The notes under the pieces: model-generated
What the model was told of the DNA's origin: nothing
Databases searched by the model: none
What the model saw: only the letters and a program-made list of their open reading frames with translations
Shown here: positions 12,301 to 22,666 of the stretch, piece after piece
Layout: each line of letters begins with the position of its first letter
Numbering within the stretch: the stretch's first letter is position 1
Made by a program: the position numbers and the translations under genes
Source: Cryptomeria japonica
Taxonomy: Eukaryota > Streptophyta > Pinopsida > Cupressales > Cupressaceae
NCBI RefSeq assembly: GCF_030272615.1
Contig: NC_081405.1
Location: 653,876,920 to 653,940,919, forward strand
Length of the DNA: 64,000 nt
Reading direction: 5' to 3'

Positions 12301-12480
12301 AGCTAACCAAAGCATCTATTCAAGGAAATAGATCACTAGAGCAACAAATGCATTATCTGGCTGGGATGATCCGATAGACAGAGACCATAATTTTTGACAG
12401 TATAAAATTTTTGCAAGGTCTTAACTTGGTTTTAGTAGACATTTTTCAGATTGTACATAATCGGTTACAAGTTTCTAGGT
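9388..12480 (+). pseudogene. ORF2 of F, unknown family, C-terminal coiled coil
   Basis: I do not recognise the family, but it is clearly homologous to ORF2 of B and C. Landmarks are RVHGEFMWLDSVFKITKEAI (from 9433), FASMVIGYK, KFGSIIVCLMLYF (about 9826), DYFKNFQAKMRQRERIP (about 9973) and MGYEVDSHIL (about 10127). A basic linker rich in K, P and S (10440-10600), an acidic Asp/Lys/Asn-rich part (11500-11625) and a helical C-terminus (11800-12370) follow. Stops at 9919, 10254, 11151, 11625, 11799 and 12375 are TAG and that at 11205 is TAA. Frame changes lie near 9925, between 10450 and 10560, and near 10815. Reading through the 12375 TAG extends the frame to about 12480. Confidence 0.7.
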
Positions 12481-12527
12481 AGATTTTTGAATTCTTTGAT
12501 TCTTTTGACATCCTTTGTCATTGATGT

Positions 12528-12671
12528 CAAAGGGGGAGGGGTGTATTCAAAAAATGTATAGAAGGAGATCATTTGCTTAGGGGGAGCACATTCAGTTTTT
12601 GGACTTCATTTTTGGATATTAGTTTTTGGATTTTTCTCATGAGTGTTGCCATCAATGCCAAAGGGGGAGAT
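12528..12671 (+). promoter_or_regulatory. Multiple PPT-like tracts and final PPT of F
   Basis: Three purine tracts precede the LTR: CAAAGGGGGAGGGG at 12528-12541, TTAGGGGGAGCA at about 12578-12588, and CCAAAGGGGGAGAT at 12658-12671, which abuts the LTR. The last is the likely plus-strand primer. The same arrangement occurs in B and C, and multiple PPTs upstream of the 3' LTR are known from Sirevirus-lineage copia elements. Confidence 0.75.
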
Positions 12672-13523
12672 TGTTGGCATTATACACTTAGATGAGAATA
12701 GTTGATGTTGTCATTGATGACAACCAATTGGTAATATGGTTCATAGGCTACACCAGCAATAGACATCATCTACCGGCACCAGTAGACACTACAAGGTTAT
12801 TCACACCAGCATCCAGTCTACACTGACAATAGATCACACCGGCACTCTAAGCAGACATGCAAATAATATTATTTTGTATTGTAATTATATTGTATAGTTG
12901 ACATGATGTATTGTAAAGACTCATATATGTATGATATCTTGTAGGTCATTTTGTAAGTAAGGAAATGTAAGTAGGAAATGAATGTAAGCAGTATATGAGA
13001 GCGCATAACTGTATATGCATTATGATGTAATTATTTCTATGAGAGAATAAGAGCAAAGTAGAGCGAAGAAAGGTTTATGGCAGAGGTATTTGACCAAGCT
13101 TAAACTAGTACTGAATCCAGTATTACAGATGCTATTTTGAGTAGCATTGGATTTAACTATTCAATTTTAGTCAGTGGGACTCCTTTTTGTATTGAACAGT
13201 AAGCTCTAGGCTGTTGGCCTTTTCTACATGTACATGCCCCTATTGTATAAGTAATATTTATTCATATTGGCTAGTGAGTAAATATTGTGGGTCACAAATC
13301 CTACCGAGCTTTTTCCCCTACCGGGTTTCCTCAACAAAAATATCTATGTTATGGTGTGCATTGATGGTTATACTTTTGTTTCTCTTTATTGCATTATTAC
13401 TTTCTTACGAGTATATTAATTTGGGTTATAAAGTTTCAAATAAGTTCAAATATTTTTTTTACCGGTTAGACATTGATTCACCCCCCCCTCTTAGTGTCTT
13501 TGGGACTAATCAAGTATCTAACA
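12672..13523 (+). repeat. 3' LTR of F
   Basis: About 852 bp with ends TGTTGGCATTATAC...GTATCTAACA. It begins directly after the PPT. ACCGGCA-type words are dispersed in its first 200 bp. The final part (13460-13500) has the C-rich TTCACCCCC string also seen just before the LTR ends of A, B and C. Confidence 0.8.
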
Positions 13524-14110
13524 ACCCTTTGTGCTTGCTTTAACCCATATAGTGCCTTGTGCAATTTGCATACCATGTCTTTTTCATCAGTCAAATCATA
13601 ACCATCTGGTTTCTCAATGTATACTTCTTCTTCCAGTATTCCATTAAAAAGTGATGACTTCACATCCATTTGATATACTTTGAATCGCTTATATGCTACA
13701 AATGAAAGTAAAGTCCTGACACCTTCCAATCTAGCAACTGGTGCAAAAGTCTCACCATATTCTTCTCCTTCTTCTTGTGCATAACCTTTGCAAACCAATC
13801 TAGCTTTGTTTTGGATTACTACACCATCTTCCTTTAGTTTGTTCTTGAATACCCACTTAGTACCTATCACATTTTTATTCACCGATCTTATAGGTACTAG
13901 GGTCCATGTGTTATTCTTCTAAATTTGATCAAGCTCCTCCTCAATAGATTTGATCCAATTATCATCTCCAAATGCTTCCTTAGCAATTTTAGGCTCAATA
14001 GTGGAGATCATGCAAGAACTCTCTCTAATTCTTCTTCTGGTTAACACTCCAACATCTTTATCTCCAATAATCTAGTCAAGATTGTGATTGAGTCTCACAT
14101 ACTTCAGAAT
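13524..14110 (-). pseudogene. pol: copia RT fragment, element G
   Basis: The minus strand encodes the linker from integrase C-terminus to RT and the first RT blocks of a Ty1/copia polyprotein. Visible are WIKSIEEELDQI, NVIGTKWVFKNKL, ARLVCKGYAQEEG, ETFAPVARLEGVRTLLSF, YQMDVKSSLFNG and LYGLKQAQR. The highly conserved AFLNG has become SLFNG. The frame is good, with a stop at the LDQI* position and another at II*D, both explainable from CAG. It is cut on the left by the F LTR just before the YVDD region and on the right by the A LTR. It is older than both. Confidence 0.88.
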
Positions 14111-15366
14111 TGTTGACATTATGAATGAGTTGATTATGTGTTGCATTGATTTTTTGTCATTGATGTCAACACTAGATATTATGGTTGTTTATTGATAGAG
14201 AGGTTTTTTTTACCGATAGAAGATTTAGTGTTACTAGTAGAAGAAACTATTTGTTGAACACTTCCGGCATGTTTGGATCAATGGAGTATGTTTGATTTCA
14301 TGTGTTACATGTTCCTTGAGCATGTTTTAGTCAGTTGGTATTGACTTGGTAATTGGATGCTATCATACACTCTTGTAAACCCTTACCGGCATTGGTTTAA
14401 GGTTTAACCGACAGAGCTTTCATTGAGAAATCTTGACAGGATGCATAAGTGGTGTTGGTGCGGCTTCTACATTGATTTCAGGATGTTGAAGATGTTCTTT
14501 GATCATGCTTCAACTTCTTGAAGACATTGCTTTGGTGTGGTGGACCCATAATAGGTTTGGTGCCTATCTAGGTTATGGACCGATATCATGATAATATGTT
14601 CTCTACATGTTAACGGGATGTTTCAGGATGTTCTATGGATTGATTATTGTTGTTTTGGTCTTAAGCCGACATGACATATCATTGTACTATGTATTTATGT
14701 AATGATCTTATTGTAATATCTTTTAGGTGGTCAACCTAATTGGTTTAGGCCTTAGGGTTGGTATAAAATGATGTAAGATCTCATTGTAGAAGATAGGATG
14801 GGAATGAAAAGATATCCGTGGTCTTGAAATGCAATATCATATGCGAAGAATATTTGGTCAATCATAGGTGATCGAATTGGGATTAAAGAAGAGGTCAAAG
14901 GCCTCTGATATTGACCTTAACCGAGACTATAATTAGGCATGGTAGATGATATCTCTAGCAGTTCATTACTCTAGATTGTTTTCCATTTATCTTGAGGTGA
15001 TTATAACCTCTCTGTAGTTAGTGAGACTCTTTTGTAATTAGTACGCTCTAGGTAGTGTGCCTTCCTGCATGTGTAGGCCCCTCATTGTATCACATACTTT
15101 CTGCAGAAGTATCATCTGATTGTGGGTAGGCTTCCCATTGTGGTTTTTCCCTTTCTGGGATTTCCACATACAAATCATGGTGTTATGTGGTATGGTTGCT
15201 TTGCATTTATTATCTATTTAATTGTTAAGTTGTATTGTTTACTAGTATCTATTTCTGCTTTACCGGTACTTAATCTGGTTAAAGATTATTAAGTGGATTC
15301 AATGATATAATCTATTAATAACTGATTCACCCCCTCCTTCTCAATTGTTCACCAATTATCCTAACA
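14111..15366 (+). repeat. 5' LTR of A
   Basis: A 1,256-bp LTR with ends TGTTGACATTATG...TATCCTAACA, followed by a PBS. A TATA-like GGTATAAAATG lies at about 14759-14769. Words of the type ACCGGCA or ACCGACA are spread through it (about 14212, 14265, 14383, 14409, 14662). The sequence left of the LTR is agaat, one half of a TSD whose partner is out of the window. Confidence 0.85.
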
Positions 15367-15368
15367 GT

Positions 15369-15380
15369 TGGTATTAGAGA
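15369..15380 (+). promoter_or_regulatory. Decayed primer binding site of A
   Basis: TGGTATTAGAGA lies two bases after the LTR. It matches the initiator-Met PBS TGGTATCAGAGC at 10 of 12 positions. The mismatches are C to T and C to A. Confidence 0.8.
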
Positions 15381-15424
15381 TTTGGTCCTCTTTTGCAGAA
15401 GCTTAACCACTTGAGGTAGATCCT

Positions 15425-16489
15425 ATGGCAGCTAACACCTCAAATCCATCGACAACTATTTTCAGAAGAGAAATCCCAAGCTTGATGAAACAAATTATGT
15501 GATATGGAAAATTCAAATGGAGACTCATCTTAGATGTCTTGGCAAGGATATTTGGGAGATCACTGAGAAATGATACACACCTTATGATTTGGCATCTGGC
15601 AATCCTGCTTTTGCAGACTTGGACAAGAATATTGAAAATGATTGCAGAGCTAGAGAAACCCTCTTGTGTGCACTTACTGATCACCAGATCATGGGATTGA
15701 CTTTTAAATCATCAGCTAAGGTTATGTGGGATAAATTGAAAACTCTAAATGAAGGTGATCCTACTATCAAAATTGCTAAACTTGATGGTTACCGAGTAAG
15801 ATATGAAAACTTAAAGATGGAAGATAATGAAAGAATTGTTGTGTTTATGGAAAGAGTAAATGAGATTGTTATGGGAATTCAATGTTGTGGAGGATTTCTG
15901 AGTGAAGATGAAATAGTCTCCAAAGTCTTGAGAGACCTCCCACCAGATTACAAGATGAACACAACTGCAATTAATGAGTTGAGAATAGTGGAAAACTCTT
16001 CAGTTAACAGAGACATTTTGATTGGGAAATTATCTGCTTTTGAGCTTGAAGAATTTGGATCTTCTGTAGTTGTAAAGTCTGAACCTGCTTTTCATGCATC
16101 ATCATCATCATCCATCAGAAAAAGTGATTGGAAAGTCCTATATGCAAAAGAATTGGAAGACATGAGGAAAGAAGATGAAGAATTTGAGCAACTTGAATCC
16201 TTATTGGCTAGAAGAGTACCTAAAGGTCCGACAGGAAGTAAGTATGAAGGAAAAGAACCTTTTAAATATTTTGCATGTAATAATATTGGTTTATTTTGCA
16301 TCTAGATGTCCTGAAAGGAATGCAAGGTTTGAGGAAAGAGTTAAGAAATCATTTAAGCTTAACCATAATAGATATAGATTCAAGAAAAGTAAACAATGCT
16401 ACATAGCAGATGAGGAAGGAGTAAGTGATGACTCTAGAGATGAACCAACATAAGACTCTTCCAGTGGATCCGACAATGGAAAGGAATGG
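15425..16489 (+). pseudogene. gag: copia gag of A
   Basis: Gag precursor with a UBN2-type capsid region. Landmarks: KLDETNYVIWKIQMETHLRC, SAKVMWDKLKTLNEGD, LRDLPPDYKMNTTAINELR, LSAFELEEFG, then a broken zinc knuckle (FKYFACNNIG). The ATG at 15425 is followed by a 1-nt frame change before 15478. There is a TGA at about 15568 and a second frame change in the knuckle near 16290, after which the frame reads SRCPERNARFEERVKKSF. A TAA at 16451 is followed by the linker into protease. The frame changes and lost knuckle make it non-functional. Confidence 0.85.
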
Positions 16490-17136
16490 GTGTTCTATGC
16501 TTTAAAGGAAGATGAACCAGAACTGGCTATCATGAATGAAGAAAAAGCCTTCGTAGCAAAAGTTGAAGATAAGGATGAATGGGTAATTGATAGTGGATTC
16601 TCACATCATATGACTTATGATAAGAGAAAATGTATGTCCCTTCAAGAATGCAATGGTGGTCAAATTAGATTTGGAGATGACAAAGCATGTATGATCAAAG
16701 GTAGAGGTACAATTTCTCTGGATGGCAAGAATAATACTGATAATGTCTATTATGTAGAAGGTTTAAAGCATAATCTTTTGAGTGTTGGTCAATTGGTGGA
16801 CAAGGGTTTCCAACTTTAGTTTAAAGATAGAAAATCAAAAATCATTAACAAGACTGGTTTGGAGATTGCAAACGGTACTCAGACTAGAGGTAATATCTTT
16901 CACTTGAACACTGGTAATATGACATGTTTGATTGCTCATATTGATGAGAGTTGGTTATGGCATAAAAGGTTGTATCATGTTAATTTTGATTGTATTGTTA
17001 AGATCAGTTCAACTAATGAAGTTAGAGATATACCTAAGATTATGAAGCCTCATAATCCGGTATGTAAGGAATGTCAAATGGGAAAGCAAGTTAGAACTTC
17101 TTTTAAGAGAATACATGATAAATCTAATGATGTACT
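16490..17136 (+). pseudogene. pol: copia protease and pre-integrase region of A
   Basis: The frame continues from gag into the aspartic protease (WVIDSGFSHHMT, with the DSG catalytic triad retained, then LKHNLLSVGQL). After one TAG at 16817 it continues into the gag-pre-integrase zinc-binding region (ESWLWHKRLYHVNFDCIV, CKECQMGKQ), corresponding to the HHCC domain of integrase. The H and C ligands of the second half are present. It is cut at 17136 by E, and a 294-bp copy of its end (16843-17136) occurs at 25286-25579. Confidence 0.88.
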
Positions 17137-18404
17137 TGTAGACACCTAAAAACATGTCATTGATCATGTACTAATTATTCATCTAATTGATTAAATAATT
17201 CTTTAATTATTTAATTAATCATATTCTTCTAAATTCATATTTCCTCACCATCTTACTAATTATTCTATTTCTTATTCTATCATCATTTAATCATTTTTAA
17301 CTATTTTCTAAATATTAATTAAATATTTATTATTTAATTAATTCTGATTAATTTCCCAATTTAAATAATCTTTATTATTTAAATTAATTAATTTTCAATT
17401 TCTATCTCTATTCAATTAATCATTAACCCTTTTTTAAATATTAATTATTTAATTAATTATAATTTAATCTTTTAATTTAAATAATCTTTATTATTTAATT
17501 AAATTCCATTTCTACATAATTAAATAGTTTCTTAAATTATTTAATTAACTAATTAATTCTTCAATTCCAAATCCCCAAATTCTAATTTCATTTAATTTCA
17601 AGTTCTTCTAATTTCTTCTAAATTCAATTACATGTGCATGATTTCAAAAATCAAATTGAAAATCAAAGTCATGTTCTAAATATATTCAAATACTAAATTG
17701 AATTTAAAATAAATTCAATTATTTGAATAAATCTCATGCAAAGATTAAATTGAAAATTTAAGTTAAAATGCAAGCACATGCTAAATTAATTAATTCAATC
17801 AATTAATTAATTAAATCTTTATCTCTCCAATCTCTATTTCCATCTTTTAGTTAGCTTTTTCTATGTAAAGCTTTTTCTGTCATCCTCTTTATTTCCTCCA
17901 ATCATACTTTTTCTTCTCTCAATTAGCTTTTTCTCAATTAGTTGACTCAATTAATCTATTCAATCTATTGTGTTTCAACTCTAAATCAACAGTTTAACTA
18001 TCAATTTTCATGTGAGCTCACTTGAGTTCCACCTCTTGATTAATTTGTTCCACCTTTCAATCAATCCTCTTCAATTTTCTATAAATTGAGCATTCAATCT
18101 CCATTTTCAATCCTCCTTAATCCTGGACAATTTCTCTGAATCACGAACTTTGAATCTTTGTGTCATTTGCAGGTTGCCAGCGCAATATCTGAGAGCCATC
18201 ATACCACAAAGAAGAGAAGAGCAATGGAAGTTATACACAGTCACAGAATAGGGAGTCTTTAATTGATTTCATTTATAGTTCCTATTTTTCTTGATTGTGT
18301 TATTTCATTGTCTGTTTGTTAGAATTCTTTGATTAGATAGGGATTCACGATTTCCCTTTTCTCCTAATTGTATACTTTTTTTAAGATGAATTTTGCATGG
18401 GACA
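17137..18404 (+). repeat. 5' LTR of E
   Basis: 1,268 bp with ends TGTAGACACCTAAAAAC...TTGCATGGGACA. The first 400 bp are AT-rich with successive TTTAAATAAT/ATTATTTAAA-type palindromes. A TATA-like TCTATAAATTG is at about 18078-18088. It is a close match to 25580-26869 apart from scattered substitutions and small indels (for example an extra TTAAG near 25658). Confidence 0.9.
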
Positions 18405-18407
18405 TTT

Positions 18408-18427
18408 TGATGAACCTGACATGAAAA
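18408..18427 (+). promoter_or_regulatory. Putative primer binding site of E
   Basis: TGATGAACCTGACATGAA follows the LTR after a few T residues. It aligns with the sequence after LTR2 of D (TGGTGAACTCGACGTGAA). This suggests both elements use, or descend from elements that used, the same tRNA primer, which I cannot name. Confidence 0.5.
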
Positions 18428-20344
18428 ACAACTAATTTACGTTCTCTGTTCTCTATGTAATTTTTGCAGGTCATACAGTTTTTTTAAATTTTTACAGATT
18501 TTGTATGGATTTTGAGAACAGATTTTCCATCACGCAATCGCATAGACAACGTTATGAATTCGACCCTTTGGGGTCACGCATTTGACCAAATAGGGTCATG
18601 CATTCGTAGGAAAAATTGATCTTTGATTGTTTCTATTCTCACATCCTTTCTGTTCTCTAATATGTTTAATTCTCTCTAAAATTGAGTAAATCTAGAAACA
18701 AATTATTTTGCATGATTTTATTATAATAGTTTATGGCATGAAAGGTACAATTTAGGATCTCAGGTGCTAGAAGGACAAAGGAACAAAGAAGATAGGTCAA
18801 ATGCTATCAAAGGGTTCTCCAAGCAGAAAAGCAGATACAAGATTGGGAAGATCAAACAACCTTTGATAGATATAACAACTTAGTTCTCTCATATCAAGTT
18901 AAATATGATCTAATTAATATTGAATGGACGATGAGAGATTTAGCTAGGGCCTCACAATTGGTTTTGCAGGTTTCTGATCGGGTTTAGATTAATTTTATTT
19001 TTTTGTGTTATCTTCTTGTCTATCATGCAATCGTCCTATTTGGATTACACAATTGATCTGTTATTGTCATGCATTTGAGCTATCAGAATTATGCATACGC
19101 TATGTTATGTTCACGCATTAGCTTTGTCAATGTCACACAATTGCATAGGTATTGTCATGTATTTGTTTCTGTCAATTTTTTATTTTCTGTCTTTTGTTGA
19201 TTTTATTTTACTGCTAATCATTTGTTTGCAGCCTGTGGTGAATTTACAAAAAGGATCAGATTAGTATTAGATCGATTGCACTCATAATCTCACATTGGTG
19301 CTTAAAATCAACAACGGTTAAAATTGACATGCATGCCTTCATATTTCAATTTGGTGTTTAAAATGGACATGCACATGCGTATTCAACACCTAAATTTGGG
19401 CTATAAAATGAACGTGAATCATGCTACATTAGATTAAACCATATTTGGTTTTCTTAAGTTAAATAATTTTTATCATGTTTGGGGTGGACCTACTGTTGCA
19501 TTAACTAACTTTCCACCCCCCTTCGGGGTCTTGGGAGAAAGGAAGGAGGTGACAACGACATCCAATTTTATTTTATTCCACATAGTGAGGGGTATCTTTG
19601 ATTGGGGATTTCATCACCCCACAGAGGCACTTCGAATTGGGATGCGTTGGGGATATCATCTCTCCCAGCATACTCTCAAGCATTTTTTTGAGCCTCTATA
19701 TAAATATACTAGTCAGTCAGCTAGAGTGTTGAGTGAATTCGATGTATGTGGGGGCGTTCCCTACACCAATAAGCTTAACTAAAGTCTTAAGTGGCTTTCT
19801 CTAAGAATGTGTCGTTGGAACGGGACCCCTCAAAATCCTCCAATAAGAACCAACTTAACAGCCCGAAATCCTACATTTAGTGATTTCGGAAGTGCGGATC
19901 ATACCCCATAGATACCTCTAATGTACCTTACATTATGAGATAGAAATCCCTCGATGATAAGATCTTCGGATCTTCGGGGTAAGAGAGACTGGCATGCCCA
20001 AGAAGTGTGTATCGTGGAGTGGAGCCAGTGTTGCCAGACTCTCTATCTATCCATCTTGTTTTGGTATTTAATTGCAAGGGCCTCATTGAATGGTTTTCAA
20101 TTTCTAGCCTAAGATTGTATTCTATGCTTTTTATGTATCATTGTATCAGACGAGTATTGATTCAGTCATTTGGGCTATTTCAGGCCCTATCCGGTGTATC
20201 TTTGAATTCTCTGAGATTGTTTGAAAAACTAGTTCAGTCAGCTATATCTACATCTAAACAATTGTTCTTAGACTTGGAAAACCACAAAACTTGTCCTACA
20301 CATAGAATTACTGAAAACAAAGTCCATTTTTGAAACGTCAAAAC
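18428..20344 (+). other. E leader: untranslated, with a CpG-word cluster
   Basis: No supported ORF. About ten variants of GTCACGCATTCG lie at 18527-18615 and 19022-19170 (TCACGCAATCG, GTCACGCATTTG, GTCATGCATTCG, TTCACGCATTAG and others). 19500-20010 is less AT-rich than the rest and contains a short CCCCCTTCGGGG hairpin (19516-19528), with open frames of about 80-110 codons at 19531 and 20007 that show no family signature. Otherwise I see nothing specific. Confidence 0.5.
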
Positions 20345-20720
20345 TCAAAAGTTTATACACTTGTGACCATAGGTAGTCCTTGCATAGTCCTCATTTACAT
20401 CCTTATTATCATCCTTAGTCCTTGCAAAGTCCTCATTTACATCTTTTTATCATCCTAAGTCCTTGCATAGTCCTCATTTACATCCTCATTATTGTCCTAA
20501 GTCCTTGCATAGTCCTCATTTGCATCCTCATTATCATCCTAAGTCCTTGCAAAGTCATCATTTACATCCTTTTATCATCCTAAGTCCTAGCATAGTCCTC
20601 ATTTACATCCTTATTATTGTCCTTAGTCCTTACATAGTCCTCATTATCATCCTAAGTCCTTGTATAGTCCTTATAGAGCCCTCATTATCATCCTTATATA
20701 CGTCCTTGTCTAGAACTCAT
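20345..20720. repeat. Tandem repeat, about 40-44 bp unit
   Basis: Roughly eight imperfect copies of a unit built from AGTCCTTGCATAGTCCTC followed by ATTTACATCCT and TATCATCCTA. Some copies are shortened. The unit itself is made of smaller TCCTYA-type words. It lies between leader and the first ORF of E. Confidence 0.8.
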
Positions 20721-21040
20721 ATATGTCTGTCTTAGTTCATCATCATTTGCATAATCATCTCAGAAAGTCATACCCCAAACGTCCAAAACACAATCAGAGG
20801 ATCAATCAAACTCAACCTCAACTCAAGCAAGTTGGTCAAGTTCAATAAAACATTATCACATCTAGAGAAATGGAGAAAACATCTCACACGTTGTGATCCT
20901 AGGTCCAAACCAAACAAGAAAACATCATGGATTGGAATTATACATTTCATAGGGAAGGTGGAGGATTCATCCCTTCCATTCCTATTCCATTTCCATCCAT
21001 GGAAACCTTAGCTCAACAAATCAAATCTTAACAACAACAA

Positions 21041-21703
21041 GTGATTGACATGACTAGTCTTAACAACCATAGGGGCTGGTTAGAAAAAATGATGACAGAA
21101 GTGATGACCATGAGGGGATCAATATCAAACCAACCTTCTTCTTCTTGTGAGACCATTCAAACATGCCAATCATCATTCTTCAAAAAAATTGTTCCTACCT
21201 CATATCAACCCAACGTTCAAACCCCTTTCAACCAATGTCCAAATCAAAATTCACATCAACCTAACATTCAAACCTCTTTCAACCAAAATCAAACCCCATT
21301 CAACCAAAGTCCAAATCAAAATTCATTCAACCATATTCAAACCTATTTCAACCAAAATCAAACCCCTTTCAACCAATGTCCAAATCAAAATTCATTCAAC
21401 CAAAATCAAACCTCTTTCAACCAAAATCAAACCCCTTTCAACCAAAGTCCAAATCAAAATTCATTCATCCAAAATCAAACATCTTTCAACCAAAATCATA
21501 CTCCTTTCAACCAAAATCAAATCCCTTTCAACCAAATCCTAAATCAACCATATCTATCCACCATTTCATCATCCCCTGAAGTCACACAAGACCAATCCAT
21601 GCCATCTCTATCTAATAACACAACCTCCCAATGGCTATCCATCGTACAAATCCAATCTAATTCAAGTCATGATTCAAAGGATCTCATTCAAAATCCTTCT
21701 TGA
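21041..21703 (+). CDS. Gln/Asn-rich repeat ORF of E, unknown function
   Basis: An open frame of 220 codons starting MIDMTSLNNHRGWLEKMM. I do not recognise it. After about 50 residues it becomes a run of FNQNQTPFNQ and PNQNSFNQ units (about 21220-21545), then a Ser/Gln-rich tail. It has no zinc knuckle and no protease motif. Because repeat units are multiples of three, the other two forward frames stay open over the repeat as well (SFQPKS-like and LSTKI-like), so openness alone is weak evidence for coding. It sits where Gag would be in a Ty3-type element. Likely a degenerate or lineage-specific N-terminal polyprotein region. Confidence 0.45.
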   Translation: MIDMTSLNNHRGWLEKMMTEVMTMRGSISNQPSSSCETIQTCQSSFFKKIVPTSYQPNVQTPFNQCPNQNSHQPNIQTSFNQNQTPFNQSPNQNSFNHIQTYFNQNQTPFNQCPNQNSFNQNQTSFNQNQTPFNQSPNQNSFIQNQTSFNQNHTPFNQNQIPFNQILNQPYLSTISSSPEVTQDQSMPSLSNNTTSQWLSIVQIQSNSSHDSKDLIQNPS

Positions 21704-22666
21704 TCAGGCCAAAATGTTGAAACATTCCAACAATCTCCCATGCATTTGCAAACTCCTTCCTCGTGTCAAGAGGATGATCCAAAATCGGAAGAAATGAGTC
21801 TTAAAACAAATAAAGATCAAGAACAACCACTTCCATCCTACCCAATTTTTGATCAAGATCCCATTGACCAAGAATCTTATGATGATCCCCTTTCTCTTTT
21901 CTATTCCATTCATAATGACACCCTTTCATCTCAAGAACAAAGTGTCCTTTCGAGTCCCATCTAACATCCACCTCCTAAGCAAGATCAAGACATCCCTTCC
22001 ATCCTCCCTAATAATCCCTTTACAAACCAAGATCAAATCATACCTTTACCTTCATGTCCTAAATGAGATCCCATTATTTCTCCAAATCCTGATCAAGGTC
22101 CTTCCATCCCTTAATCTCCATGTTATAGTCCTCCATGTTCTTCACAATATTCCCTCTCAAATGAACTTGCCATTTCTCCTCATGATCCCAATCCCTCTAC
22201 ACAAGTTGTTCATGAACCCCTTATCAATGAAATAACCAATCTAGATCATACTACATAGAGAAACTTGTCAACAATTGTATGTGAGCCATTATCACATGTC
22301 AATGTGGTGACAAAAACAAGAATGACACCAACTAATGAAATCAACACCCAAATTGTTTCATCATCCACAAGCATAACACCAGCTAATGAGATTGACACCT
22401 GGTTGGCTTCATCACACTCTTCAAGTGGATCAATAAAAATAGGCATAACACCCGCTCATGTCATAACTTCAAAACCAAAATCAATTTGTATCATACACCC
22501 ACACTTGATAAACTGGGGGCAAGAGAACCTACCACAGTTGGATTTCTTTAAAAATGATAAGGCTATAGCTGAATTCAGGGTTCCAAAGCTATATTTCCCT
22601 CTGATTATCCACAAAACCCAAAAACTAATAAAATCAACATTGGAGATGTTGAACATGTACACTTAG
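21704..22666 (+). pseudogene. Decayed continuation of the E ORF
   Basis: Further open segments (21740-21964 and 22265-22666, with frame changes between) are rich in D, Q, S and P and repeat DQDP, NQDQ and TPANEI-type phrases. They resemble the repetitive acidic N-terminal half of the 932-residue ORF of D in style, not in alignable sequence. No catalytic motif is visible. The last segment ends MLNMYT at 22666. Confidence 0.35.

Larger units (their letters stand above)
9386..13523 (+). mobile_element. Element F: 5'-truncated pol-less copia-type element
   Basis: This is the 3' half of an element of the same architecture as B and C: ORF2, several PPT-like tracts, a final PPT and a copia-type LTR. 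The 5' LTR, PBS, ORF1 and about the first 95-110 codons of ORF2 are missing. Homology to ORF2 of C starts abruptly at about 9386. Three frameshifts and seven nonsense codons make it the most decayed of the three copies. The right LTR end directly abuts a minus-strand copia RT (13524), so F probably inserted into G; the 5-bp sequence after the LTR is accct, but the matching left TSD is lost. Confidence 0.75.

Noticed and set aside
19490-20010. rRNA or structured RNA gene suggested by higher GC and short hairpins
   Set aside because: I could not match any conserved rRNA, tRNA or snRNA segment, and it lies inside the leader of E.
20345-20720. Possible CRISPR-like array from regularly spaced repeats
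   Set aside because: Spacers are themselves parts of the repeat, the unit is degenerate and the context is a plant retroelement.
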